Shown piece after piece: positions 31,534 to 44,044 of a stretch of 64,000 nucleotides of DNA. This stretch comes from Rhodocollybia butyracea. Taxonomy: Eukaryota; Basidiomycota; Agaricomycetes; Agaricales; Omphalotaceae. The notes under the pieces were generated by a model. It saw only the letters and a program-made list of their open reading frames with translations, was not told the origin of the DNA and searched no databases. Where the stretch lies: the NCBI GenBank assembly GCA_015501585.1, contig JADNRY010000247.1, positions 27,383-91,382 on the forward strand. Reading direction: 5' to 3'. Every line of letters begins with the position of its first letter. Position 1 is the stretch's first letter. Position numbers and translations under genes: made by a program.

Positions 31534-33716
31534 TTAGCTCCCCAGTGCCACGGACATGCGTTGAAGCCAGCCTCTCCCCAGCGACTTAGGTTGCATGCGG
31601 GAGTCCGACCTTGTCCACCCCTTCATGAGCTGGAAGAAGGCATGCAGAATGTCTTGCCGCATGCTGGGATCATAATGATTGAATTCCGGGGGCCCATTGC
31701 CAAACAGAGCATCCTCAATTATTAAGTTCCTGTCTGCTCGGGTAGAAGCATTGTATGCATTTCCGACCTCGCCTTCTTCATGCTGCGGTACGAGTCGGTA
31801 CAGAAAACGATCCAGAAGGAGAAATTCTTGCTTGAACAAGATTTCAAAGATCTCTTGGAGAATCTCCCTTTGAACATCATTGGGAAGGTGTCCGGTGTAC
31901 TGTTGGCCCTTTCCAGGTTGCCGGTGCTTGGGAAAGGTTGGTAAGATCAATGGACTAGAAGGATTGAGCAAGTATCTCAGGTAAAGTAAGAAAACACCTA
32001 CAAATGTGCTTCCTGCACACGCAGCGACTTCATTCAGCTCTCGGCACAATTCCAACTTAGCCCCAGCTTCACGGGTGTCCGAGTTCAAAGAGCCATGCAA
32101 CTCAAGTGACAGTAAATGGCGCCAATCCTTGGCAGAACGCTGACAGGCAATAGGACCAACAAGGTCAATGGCGGCGATGAAGACCGCACGTACTTTTAGA
32201 TATGTGCGGAAATACTGCTGCTGAGAGGCCTTGTTGCTATGATTGGCAAAGAGTGCTGGTTCAGGCAGTACATACCCGCGATTGACATCTGTACGCGGTT
32301 GCTCATCTGGCTTGAACTTGTGTGAGAGGGAGACCGCCGCCTCGACCCACCGGGGGAACGCATGTGGCATGACAGGAGATTCCGGTTCTAAGAACTTGTT
32401 GCATTGGACCACAGGTGCATTACCGGTTTTCTGTTTTTCTAACAAAATCCTAATCATTAGTGATATTTCTCGGAATATTGATAGAACCTTACTGCAAGGC
32501 TGAGGAGCGGAGGAAATCGACGAGGACCTACATGAGAAGAACGAGCGGAAGGCTGTGAGGAGCCAAGAGAAGGTGTTGGCGTTGGGTTAGAAGAACTTGA
32601 AGAAGAGGCAGATGTGTTGATTTTGACAGAGTAATCGACATCGTTTTGGATGAGATCTGCTCCGAAAATGGCAGCGGGGAAGGCAATAGTCCAACACTCC
32701 ACTGCCATTTCCGGTATCGGTCTTGGGATGCTGCAACAGCCCCATGGTAGAGGGTAGGGCGTACAGGTGAATCATCTTCAAAATCTATCCAACTGTAGGG
32801 CAAGCGCAGAGGGACATTGGTTTCCTCCACCCATCTTTGAACTTTGACCGTGGACTCAAATGCCAGTAACCTATAGTACCAGACCGGTATTCCCGCCTGA
32901 GCAAAAGAAATTTCAGTCTTGACAAAGTAAAGGAAGATGATGAAAGGACTAACGCGATACAACCTTTCAACTGCCAATGGGTCCTCAGTAATTGCGCCAA
33001 CTACGTTCCGGAGAGTATGTACCCGCCATGCGTCTGGTTCGGTGAACGTTGGCATCACCTCAACCAGCCAAGTGATCCATGCCTCAATTAAGAGGATCAT
33101 ACGTTGGGCTATACGCCATCTCATGATAGCCTGCTCGAATAGGGATGGGACAGAAAGCTGAGAGATCAGGTGGCAAACCCGAGGGCGTAATGTCTTGATC
33201 TCAATATCGCTCGTGAAACGAGGGGAGGCTGATAATTCAAAGAGCAACAAAAACTCGGCAAGCAGTTGTTTGACCAACGTAGATGAGAGGCGGCCAAGGG
33301 GGGCTCCAGACAACTTCTGCCCATTGATAACTTCGAAATCATCTTCTTGGGGGAGACACCAGAAGATATACGTGGAATTTCCTGCACCCAGAAACCAAAT
33401 AAGAGCGTGATGAGGAAGGGTGGGGTTGATAGGCTGAGCGTTCATGAGAATGTCGTGCTCGCCATAATGGAGCGTACGGCGCAGACGGACATGTTGGGGC
33501 GTGTCGACGGAATTAAGAACCAGTGGAGGGATTGTCGTCATGTTCGGCAAGGTAACAAAGATCCCCTCTTGTATATGCGGGTAGCGTCTACCGACCAGTC
33601 CATCAAATGCTTTAAGTATCGCATTCTCCAAGGGCTGGATAATACTATGAAAATGAGACTCGGGGGGGGGATAAGTTTACTCACCATTGCAGTAGCAGGG
33701 TCCGGTGCAGACACTT
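31534..33716 (-). pseudogene. large multi-exon gene of unknown function, frame-disrupted
   Basis: Two long minus-strand open frames belong together. The upstream one (33631 to about 32710) starts ENAILKAFDGLVGRRYPHIQ and includes ALIWFLGAGNSTYIFW and MILLIEAWITWLVEVM. An intron at about 32951-32895 joins RLYR to AGIPVWYYRL. Then the frame changes near 32710 within DRYRK, where the next segment (MAVECWTIAFPAAIF) continues. The downstream one (32457-31534) contains DWRHLLSLELHGSL and ILFKQEFLLLDRFLYR and ends MSVALGS. I have an impression of similar large uncharacterised proteins in Agaricomycetes but cannot name a domain. The frame break could be real or an assembly error. Its place next to a Plavaka transposase suggests transposon cargo. 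Confidence 0.5.
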
Positions 33717-35416
33717 AAAATGAGAAAACGCAGAGCATACAGGTGTTGACTACCAGAAACAAGCAAAAGTTAGTATACGAGCCAAAGAAAGGTCAAATCA
33801 ATGCCTAACGTTCACAAAGGCTACCAGAAGCGGAAGTTAGTATATGAGCCGATAAATTGTTGAAAAAGTGCCTACATTCACGAAACAAGCCTAAGTTAAT
33901 ACGAGCTGCAGGACCTACAGCCGCAATGGGTCGTCTGTTAAGAACGACACCACTTTATTGATAAGGAAAAAAACTCACTTGGGTGGGTTCCAGTTCAGCG
34001 CAAAGTCAGGTCTACAACGTCAAGTTGAGCCGTGACTGTGTGTTGATACTGTGGTCGACGTAAAGTCATCCAAGAGAAGAACAAAGTATTGCAGCGTCAC
34101 GCTGAATACCTGGGTCTTTGAATCAGCGTCAATGTCAAGTTGAACGCCGGGAGGTTGGGAGATCTTCTAGAGGGAGGGCACTGAGAGGAGTGGCAAGTGC
34201 CGGGAATAAGGAAGGTGGAAGTTAGAAGAAATACGTACCTTATAACCTTCATGAAGCGCCCAAAGTGACTCGGGCTAGTCTTGAAGCGCCCAAAGTGTCC
34301 CAAGCGCTCAGGAGCGCCCGGAATTGTACAGGTGACTGAGTGTCATCTGACTTTCACCTTTACAACCACCACCACCGTTCATCCCCCACCCTCAACTCGC
34401 CCTCAACTCGCCCTCAACGTCTTCGACACCATCACTATCCAATTGATTTGGAAGCGACATGGATACTTGCATGAACTTGATGTTCATGCGAGCTCTTTAA
34501 CTCGGTGTGAACTTGATGTTCAACCCAGTTATTTGCTTGTGACGTTTTCAAACGAGGTATTTTTCCTGGTGAGCACACTGTTTCGTCCTCGCCTTTTATC
34601 CATTGTTCTAACTATTTCCTTATTCCTTTTACGATTTCCTTTTACAATTGTCGGGTCAGTGGGATATAACTTCGTACGTTGTCGATGTCTTTTTATGGGC
34701 CGATTTCTGACCCATCTTTAGCTAGACCTCTGTATTGCGACATTTTGACTGGAGACCTACCACTTGGTGAGTGCACACCTTGTTCTCTCTTTGTGTCCAA
34801 CACCGCTCTGACAACTTCCTTTTTTCCCTTTTCCTCTGTATTCCGACCTTTGATATTTAATGGCCTGTATGTACGCCTTTTGTTATGCGTCCGGCAACAA
34901 CTTGACGGCTTGGTTTAGGGCACAGAACTTACCCTCTTGGTGAGTTCATGCTTATTTTTATTTTCGTGTGCGATAATGATCTGATGACTTCCGTTTATTC
35001 CCCTTTCCGGTATTTGAACTTTCGGTATTCCGCAGAACTTGCTAATGCACCAAGACTGCTCGACATCACCATCAAGTTGATCTCCAAGAACTTGATGTTC
35101 TTGCACACACATGTCGGTATGAGTTTGATACTCAGGCCGCCTGAACTCGATGTTCAGTCTCAGTCCTGGTTGAAGAACTGCCTCGTTTATTGTAGGTGAG
35201 TTTTTTGGTACTATTCCTTTCTTGTCCAATACTAAGACTTACCAGACTCTTCAGCTTATCGATCTTACACTTATCGGCTTATTACAGCGAAATCGGATCG
35301 ATAAAGTACGGGGTTATCCCTGATTTTTATTTATTTTAGCTGATGCGTTTTCTCTCCAGTCACCTTTTCCCCTTCTCCTTTCACGTTTTTCTGCCTTCCT
35401 CCCATCCCAACTTGCC
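33717..35416. other. spacer upstream of the Plavaka gene
   Basis: Between divergent genes. 33730-33900 has two or three worn tandem units around AGTTAGTATACGAGCC. 34255-34300 repeats TGAAGCGCCCAAAGTG. From 34480 to 35160 the palindromic motif GAACTTGATGTTC recurs four to five times. A pyrimidine-rich stretch with CTTTTATCC-type sequence precedes the start at 35417. Confidence 0.35.
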
Positions 35417-37872
35417 ATGCCTCTCTGCCCTGCTGATTGTGGAAGGTGGTTTGACTTCGATTGTGGTCTAAACAGTCACCTTAACCAATCAAGGTCATGC
35501 GCATGGTATCGCAGCGCCCAGAAGTTGGCCGCCATCGATAATTTTACTGCTCAACTTGATCAGGAAGATTTAGGTGAAGACTTCATGGCAAGGGAGATCC
35601 ACGGTGCTGACCCACCTGCCGAGATCAGTAATGGTGAGGCGGGAGAGCTCCTTCAAGAGATCGAAGAAGAGCATGATATCTTTTATTTCATTCCACTAGA
35701 GGAACCTCCACTTGGACAAGCTGGTCCTGGACCGTCAACCCAAGCCCATAGAGACAGTCTAGCTACTCGTCAACTTGGGGCGAAAGTACAGACGTTTGAA
35801 GCAGAGGACCTGAAGTTGTTTGAGGTCGAGCACCCCACTGCCGGTGCATGTATTCGCATGGACGAGTCATTGTATGAGCAATGGCATGCCTCCCATGACT
35901 TTTCCAATGATTCTCCGATGGATGGTAGCAGCGATAAGCCCAATATATACGCTCCTTTCGCTTCTGAAATGGACTGGCGAATTGCGGACTGGGTGGTCAA
36001 GGACAATATTGGACATAGCTTGCTGAATCGGCTCCTTGCGGTGCCCGGGGTGAGTGGCTTGATCTCTTTACCTACGAATTCCTCTGATAGTTTTTCTCAG
36101 GTTGTAGAGAAGCTAGGGTTATCTTAGAAGAATATTGCCGGACTACACAAATATGTTGATTCAATACGTCCCCGGGCAGGCGAGTGGAATGTCCGTCGTT
36201 TGGCTTTCGTTGATCATCCAGATGAAGAGTTCATTCTCCGCCATCGTGATGTTGTCGAGGTCGTTAGGAGCCTCTGGGGTGACCCATTGCTAGCAAAACA
36301 TCTGGTCTATCGCCCAAAGTCCATTTTCCAGGACAAGGACAACAAGCAGCGCACATATTCGGAGATGTGGACAGGTAAATGGTGGCAATTCACCCAGGTG
36401 CGTTTAAATACTTTGGTCATCTACCTTTATTTACTTTTCTTAGGACAAACTTCCAAAAGGGTCTACTGTAGCCCTGCTCATTGTCGCAACAGACAAAACC
36501 CAGCTCACTCAATTTTCCGGCAGCAAACAGGCTTATCCTGTTTATCTGACTCTAGGCAACATCCCCCAGGCTCTTCGACGCAAACCGTCACAGCAAGCTT
36601 GCGTCCTCCTTGCTTACCTGCCCGTCGAGAAGCTTAACAAGGATAAGCTTATCCAACGCGAAGCTGCGGGACACTATCATCGTTTGTTCCACGAAGCTAT
36701 GAGGCAAGTTATGGCTCCCCTCATCACAGCTGGGAAAGAGGGTGTTGAGGTGGCAAGTGCTGATGGTGAAGTTCGACGCGTCCATCCTATCCTTGCAAGT
36801 TATGTTGCAGACTTTCCTGAGCAGTGCTTAGTAGCCTGCTGCAAATATGGTACTTGTCCAAAGTGTCTTGTTACATCTGACAAATTAGGTGAGAAGGGAC
36901 CATTTGAGTCCAGAACGCAGGCGTGGACATTGGGTGTGATGAAAGAGGCACGCGAATCAACCACATCAGGAGCTCAGTACTTCGAGTCCTGTATGAACAA
37001 GGATGTCTCTGGATATGTGTACCGCCCCTTCTGGGATGAACTCCCTTACACCGATATTAATCTCAGCATTACCCCTGATGTCCTCCATCAGCTTTATCAG
37101 GGTGTCCTCTCACATATTGTTACATGGTGTCAGAAGATCCTTACCGAAGAGGAACTTGATCGTCGCCTTTGCTCTCTTCCCCCATCCTATGGTGTCTGCC
37201 ACTTCAAAAATGGCATCTCTGCTTTGTCCCAGATTTCTGGGTCTGAACAAAACAAACATGGCAAAAATTCTTCTAGGGTGTCTGGTCGGTTCAGATATGC
37301 CAAAGCCAGCGTTGACCGCTGTCATGCTCTCCTAGATTTCATCTATCTTGCTCAATACACGCTTCATGATGACACTACCCTATCTTACATGGAGACTGCT
37401 GTTTATAATTGGCACAAGCATAAGGATTGCTTTGTTACTTTGGAGATTTGTGAGCACCTCAACATCCCAAAACTGCATTCTCTTCTTTATTACATTCAAT
37501 CCATCCGGTTTTTTGGAACCACAGACAATTACAACACGGAAATGTTTGAACGCTTACATATCGACTTTGCTAAAAAAGGTTGGAGAGCGTCCAATAAACA
37601 CGACGAGTTCCCTCAAATGACATGTTGGCTATCACGGCAAGAGAATGTACAATCTTTTAATCGCGAACTTTCGTGGATTTTGGAACAACAGTCTCTTAGT
37701 GCAACAGCTTCTTCCACTACCTCCCCCCCCATCTAAAACACCTTCACTTCCATCATCCATTCTCCTTCCCAAATTCCCCACTGCTCCTAACAAGCTCCTT
37801 GAGAACATTGAAAAAACTCATCGTGTTCCATTATTCTCACAGCATCTCAAAGCATTTTTGGAAATGCTTAAG
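35417..37872 (+). pseudogene. Plavaka-type (CACTA-like) transposase, disrupted
   Basis: Starts MPLCPADCGRWFDFDCGLN, a Cys-rich N-terminus. Typical Plavaka segments follow: FASEMDWRIADW, then after an in-frame TAG (36125-36127) AGEWNVRRLAFVDHPDEEF, an intron at 36398-36443, DKTQLTQFSGSKQAYPVYL, CKYGTCPKCLVT, YTDINLSITPDVLHQLYQG, VDRCHALLDFIYLAQY and TTDNYNTEMFERLHIDFAKK. A run of eight C (37722-37729) then shifts the frame: the C-terminus continues as SILLPKFPTAPNK..HLKAFLEMLK in another frame. It is cut at 37873 by an LTR. One stop, one frameshift and the truncation make it a pseudogene. The family moves CACTA-like elements, which fits the terminus at 28087. Confidence 0.82.
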
Positions 37873-38948
37873 TGTTATGACTCGATCAATAGTCTCGTCC
37901 AAACCTTCACAGTACGTAACTCGGTGGTAACAATGATAAGAGAAATTAATGGAGATTATAGAGCAAGCCTTTCTGTTTGATGAAACCGCTAGGCAAAAAA
38001 TATATACTCAAACAACTAGGCTCAAGTAAAGTTAGTAACTAGTTTGTAATACGAAACTCACAGAAGTTATTATTTGGAGATAGCTCGACAAATAATAATA
38101 AGATTACCCTCGGAGATGGCTCGACAAGCAGTAATATGAATCAGAACTAATACTCGGAGATGGCTCGACAAGTAGTAGTGAGTATGGTGTCTAATACTCG
38201 GAGATAGCTCAACAAGTAATAGTGAGTGTGATGTCTAATACTCGGAGATAGCTCAACAAGTAATAGGAAGTTGCAACTCGGAGATAGCTCAACAAGTGGC
38301 AATTAAAGAAGTATTCACTAGGAGATAGCTCAACAGGTGAATATTAGTGGATACAACTTGGAGTTAGCTCAACAAGATGTATAAATGTGCATTGTAGCTT
38401 GGAGATAGCTCAACAAGATACAATGAGTTGGTCTGGTGATTCACACAAGTGATAACAGCAAACAAGTGGGGGTTTGGATTTAAGAAAAATAATACGTCTA
38501 CTGTACATTGGTAAATCTAGCCTTCTTATATACTGTTTAATATGTACTAGTTAGGAAATGCTGCGGAATGACTAGATTTGAGTCATAACTGCGGAAATGC
38601 TGCGGATCAGTCAGCATGACTGTGGAATGGTGTGCAATGACTGTTACTGAGTCATTTAAGCGGAACTGCGGATGACTGATGTTGAGTCATTCAGTAGAGT
38701 CATGGATGACTGATATTGAGTCATTTAGTGGAACCGGAGTTGACTAATAATGAGTCAATACTGTGTGGAAGGGTCTTTGCAGCTTCCATGGTAATGTGCA
38801 GCATTATCCCAAGTTGTGTTGAGAAGATAAGTAATGAATGTATGTGATAGTGTTAGGTAGTAAAATATTAATGATAGTCATGGTGGTGGTTGTTAATAAA
38901 TGAAAAAAGAGTGTGTGTATGCCTATAGTGTAGAATCGGGTCATAACA
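37873..38948 (-). repeat. LTR (second copy of the 16910-18122 family), minus orientation
   Basis: TGTTATGACTCG at 37873 and GGGTCATAACA ending at 38948. On the minus strand it keeps the order U3 with TGAGTCA sites, TATA region and the hairpin array, here nine units (38060-38425) against ten in the other copy. On the minus strand the bases just before the LTR read CTTAAGCAGGGGGTAC, which looks like a polypurine tract. So this is the 3' LTR of a gypsy-like element with a scrap of interior at 38949-39100. No 5-bp duplication of its flanks is seen. Confidence 0.75.
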
Positions 38949-40856
38949 GTACCCCCTGCTTAAGGCCGAAACCCTCTGAGGCCATTTATGGATTTGGGCA
39001 AACATTCTGTCACTGTGGCATTTTATTTGGATGTAATTGGTTGAGTTTTGAGCTTGTTATTCATGTTTCGAGTTTACATCAATATATTGGAACAGGTGTG
39101 GCGGCCCATCATTTCAGTGCTAGGGCTTGTAAGAATGTATGAAATTATTTCGAAGGAGTAGAATGCGGACACGGACTGGTGAACCATCTTACAATGTCGC
39201 ACTATCACGCATGCTCTTTGTAAACTTTCCAAAGACAAATCAAATTGAGGTCGTCGAAATTGGTGCAAGCTCCTACTATGGAGTTGATGGTATCTCGATA
39301 TTGGACCTCGTTTCTTCTCGATAAACAAACGTTGACGTTGATCATCGGAGCAGATACCAGTATAAAGTGAATACACGATCTTTTCCCGCAATCGCCACTC
39401 CGTCATTCATCTTGAGCGCTCTCTTCAAACCCTTGTTGTCACCTGCAGGGTAACCAACTTCATTTTCACAGTGTCAATTTGTGTCCGCAGTATTCATAGT
39501 CGTATTGACACCCTTTTACTGTCTCTGGTGAGCAAAGCACCGAGATTCCTGAAAACTGGAGCCGCTCCCCTGCCAGACGCACAACGCAGGTGAGCTCGAT
39601 GTACTACTTTTTCAGCTCTTTTTTAGCTCTCTAATTTCGAGTTGAACAGCTGCAGAAGACGTGATATTACCAAAGTGCGTAACCTTCGCTCTATGATCCA
39701 TCTTGTACCAAGCCAACCGTGTAAAGGTGATTAACACGTTGTGCTTATACTGCGTGCTTGCGTGTAACGATAAGTACAACGATCCTGGGATAGCACAATA
39801 CAGGCAGGCTAGCTCAAAGATGCCATTATAACACTCTTTCATCTCATTTTCGATTTATTTATATTTATAGCTCCGCATATTTCAAGAGATCAAAATTCCA
39901 GGAACTGGGAATTGTTTCCTCGCCAGGATAGCGCGCCATGTGCACAACGAGGCATTGCGGTCGGGCGTACCTGCGGCTTCGTGTCATTGATTCACTCAGC
40001 GAAATTGTCCGAATAGCGTCTCGAGAGACTAACGAAGGACATCTGAGTTGGAATCTGTCGGGTCTGAGGTGAGTGACGTCGAGAGTCCCCGTGGTTCATT
40101 TAAATCACAAAGAGGGCACAATATCCTACCCTACTCTCGGAGCAGCAGCTCTCGAACGCACCACTTACAACGCACCTCTTACTTAGTCGTGTTCCAACTA
40201 TTGATCATTCTATCAGTGTCATGCATTACACGTTCATGTCCGCCGCTCTGATTGCGCAAATTAAACGGTATGTCCTTCAAAAACTCATGTCTTTCACGCT
40301 AATTCATATCGGAGATTGGCTTCTGCTACCTAGAGCTATCCACTCCCCTCAGTGTTTTCACAAACGAACGAGCTGGAGCTGCGTGTCTTGATAAGTCTTT
40401 GGGAGACTATGGCGGTATGATCTGGTTGTGGAACAAGGAGAGCTGTTGCTCGTAAGAAGACTTCCATGAAGATATACATCGGACTTGGAACTCCGTCATA
40501 GTCAAATCTCTATTCACAATCTCTGCTGTTATTTGAGGCGAGATACGAGCTGATACCAGTCACTTCTTTCGCCATGTTCCTGGATATTGATCCTGACTTC
40601 GTAACACGGCGCCATGATCAAGTAGATATCACACTATATCCGGCAATTTAGTCATTTCTAACGTGAATGGTGGAAACGCATCAATGAAGCCTACCTGCAT
40701 ATCTATTGCGATATGACAGAAGGAAGAAAGGGGAAATGAAGCACCCTCTGGGCGTGGTGTCATCGTGGCCTTCTTGTGCGCTGTATTCTAGCTATCAAGC
40801 ATCAATTTTCTCGCCCACTCTCTTCTCTCCACTACCAACTCACCGTTCTCGTTCAG
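38949..40856. other. intergenic with a worn duplication
   Basis: 38949-39100 is probably a remnant of the retroelement interior. 39139-39840 resembles 46970-47760 in scattered blocks (for example CGAAATTGGTGCAAGC against GTAGAAATTGGTGCAAGC, then GATAAAC). No intact gene. The promoter of the DUF2235-WD40 gene should lie in 40300-40856. Confidence 0.3.
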
Positions 40857-43800
40857 ATGGAGTCTATGTCTACTTTAGTACAAGCCGATGATCCTGGCGC
40901 CAAACCCGCAAACGAGCATACGGTACTCAAGGATGCAACGGGATCCTGTCGCTGCGGCCCAGTGGGCACCAGCGGCAAAAGACGAAATTTGGTGGTGTGT
41001 ATTGATGGGACATCGAATAAGTTTGGGGCCAAGGTTTGTGTTCTATTACTAGACTGATTGGACCGGGAATTCCTCTCATTGTGGCTTTGCGGTTAGAACA
41101 CGAACATCGTCGAACTCTACAGTCGCCTCGTCAAAAGCAAGGATCAACTCACATTCTATAACAGTGGGATTGGGACGTATGCTAAACCTTCCTGGAGGTC
41201 TTGGGGCTATTGGAAGCAGGTGATCATGAATAAGCTTGATCTTGCGTTTGCTTTGTACGGAAATCTGCGCACAGAAATTTGAGTATGAAGTCTCATTCAT
41301 CATGATAGGAGATTCGAGAACATTCTTCTCGATGCATATCGCTGGCTATCTGAGATATATGAAGATGGAGACCGCATTTTTCTGTTTGGTGAATTGGATT
41401 GTTATGAGCATACCCGGCGGTCACTGATCATTCCTCAGGATTTTCTCGAGGAGCATATCAAGTTCGGGCGCTTGCAGGGATGATTGAAAAGGCAAGTACT
41501 ATTACATATTGTTACTGCATCAGATAGTATGTTAAATCTCTGGTGTTAGGTTGGCTTGATTCACAAAGGAAACCAAGCCCAGATATCATTGTACGTACCT
41601 ATCAATCTATATTTTGCTTGATAAACTTGAAATGGCATCTGTACTAGCGCATACGAGCTCTATGCTCGGTCCACGGATGAACAACCAGTATATGAGCCGC
41701 CGGAGGATGACGTAGAATACATGCCTTGGCGGTTTAAAACCACTTTTGCAAGGGAAAGTGTCAGAGTTCACTTTGTAGGTGTTTGGTACGTATACTTACC
41801 TGAAGCCTCAGTGTTGTACTCACAGCTCTCTAGGGATACGGTCTCATCTGTAGGACTCGTCAGGGCCGACAAAGATCTACCACTGACTACATGTGGCATG
41901 AACCACGTGTGTCACTTCCGTCATGCTCTTGCGCTGGATGAACGCCGCGTAAAGTTCTTGCCCGAATATAGTTATGGAGGAGCGGCAAAGCCTGAGTCTG
42001 AGTCTAAGAAGAGTTCCAGCTCAGAGTCCGCTAAGATGAGAAACACAAAGGTTAGCCCATTGGTTATTGACAAGCCATGGCATTATTTACGGGTCATACA
42101 GGAGGTCTGGTTTCCGGGTACACATTCGGACATGTGAGTTTGTGATTTTACATCCCAGGTGTTTCCCAATTCATGGAACTTGATGAATCAGAGGTGGAGG
42201 GAATGCTGTGAACAAAGGTCTTAACTCATATGGACCTGCACTACGATGGATGATACATGAGGGTATTACTGCCGGCCTTGCATTGAAACCTTTCCAGTAT
42301 AAGTCTACTGCCGAGCGCACGGATAGGAGTCCAAGCAGAGCCAACGACTCTTTGACTTGGGTGTGGTGGCTGTTTGAGATCCTTCCTATCAAACGACTGT
42401 CATACAAAGATTTGAAAGACATAACTTACCGGTACGTCTGTACTTATTTGTATGTACAGTCCTTAAATTCACACACTATAGACCGCATATGGGTGCATCG
42501 CGCCAAGTTGTAGATGGTCAACTGATCCATGCATCAGCTTATAACATGAAAGAGAAGTCTGAGTTCAAGGCGTGTTTACCAACGGAATGGGCAGTAGATG
42601 GGAACAAGAGACCAGTTGACACCAGCCTAGTAGAAGCCGATTTATTTGACAAAGTCCAGGAGAATCTGCAGCCCGTGCTTACTATGACTGAGGTGAATCA
42701 GGGCATCCTTGACCATCTTAAGATGCTGGTCGAAATTTCTTCCTCCCGTAAGTTGATTTATTTTTGGACTCCAATGAACTAGTTCTAATCTCCATTCAGC
42801 CCAAGGAGTGAACTCGTTGCAGGAGGTCAACAACTCTGCAGCTGAATTATACTCTGCTCTGGTAACTCTACTCTCCAAGTGGGTTTCAGAGCCGGAACGC
42901 CCAATCCTCAACCTTGAAGCTATTCATTCAATGATTAGCATCTTGCAAAAATTTCCACCTGGCGTCGTCCCCAAAAAATCTCCAAGTGAAGTGTCCCCTG
43001 CAATAACTGAACTAAGGAAAAGTGTCTCCTCAGCAGATTGGACGCTTGCGGAGCAGTTCCTTCGGGCCTTCACCATATATGGCATGTCCAATGTTTTTAA
43101 ATATCATCAGTACTGTCTAACACTCAAATGCAACCTGCCACAGGACAGCTGTTGTGTATCCAGAGTCCCACTTCTGGTACCATTTATTCTGTCGCATTCT
43201 CTCCAGATGGCAAACATATTGCCTCTGGTTCATCTGATCGTAATATCCACATCTGGGATTCAAAAACGGGTGAAGAACTTCAGGTTTTTCAAGGACACAC
43301 TTGGGAAGTTGTGTCTGTCGCATACTCACCAGATGGCAAGCATATTGTATCTGGCTCAATGGATAAAACAATCTGTATTTGGAATTCAGAGACAGGAGAA
43401 GAACTTCGTGTTCTTCAAGGACATGCTAGTCACGTCACATCTGTTGCATTCAGCTCTCCAGATGGCAAATATATTGTATCTGGTTCATATGACAATACAA
43501 TCCGTATCTGGGGTTCAGAGACGGGTGGAGAACAGAGAGTTCTTCGAGGACACACTGATTGGGTCCGGTCTGTTGCATGCTCTCTGGATGGCAAAAAGAT
43601 TGTATCCGGTTCAATTGATAAAACAATCCGTATCTGGAATTTGAAGACAGGGGAAGAACTTCATGTTCTTCAAGGACACAGTGACCTTGTCATCTCTGCT
43701 GCATTTTCTCCAGATGGTAGCCACATTGTATCTGGCTCAACAGATGATACAGTCCGTATCTGGGATGCAGGAACAGGCAAAGAGGTGGGTGCACCACTTG

Positions 43801-44044
43801 AGGCCATACAGATTGGGTTCGGTCCGTTGCCTACTCTCCAACTGGTAAACATATTGCATCGGGCTCATGGGATGGAACAGTCCGTCTTTGGAGTGCAGAG
43901 ACGCGTGAACTGTTATGTGTCTTTGAAGGACACACCGACTATGTTTTCTCTGTGGTATTCTCGCCAGATGGCAAACAGATTGCCTCAGGCTCACAGGATG
44001 GCACAATTCGGCTGTGGGATGTGGAAATGGGAAGAGTGAGGTGA
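40857..44044 (+). CDS. DUF2235 hydrolase domain fused to seven WD40 repeats (one frameshift)
   Basis: Exons can be joined: 40857-41033, 41097-41254, 41309-41388, 41439-41491, 41551-41590, 41648-41785, 41834-42133, 42192-42431, 42482-42749, 42800 onward. The intron after 41491 starts GC rather than GT. The DUF2235 part shows RNLVVCIDGTSNKFG, the nucleophile elbow GFSRGAYQVRALAGM (Ser 41444) and GTHSDIGGGN, as in Tle1-type lipases. A helical linker follows, then seven WD40 units (43160-44040) of the form SVAFSPDGKHIVSGS..IRIW, very alike. The reading frame changes near 43100-43150 and again at 43801-43803, where one base is missing in PLE-GHTDWV. Without that base WD6 and WD7 are lost. Start: ATG 40857 or 40866, the latter matching MST of the paralogue at 552. 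Confidence 0.82.
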
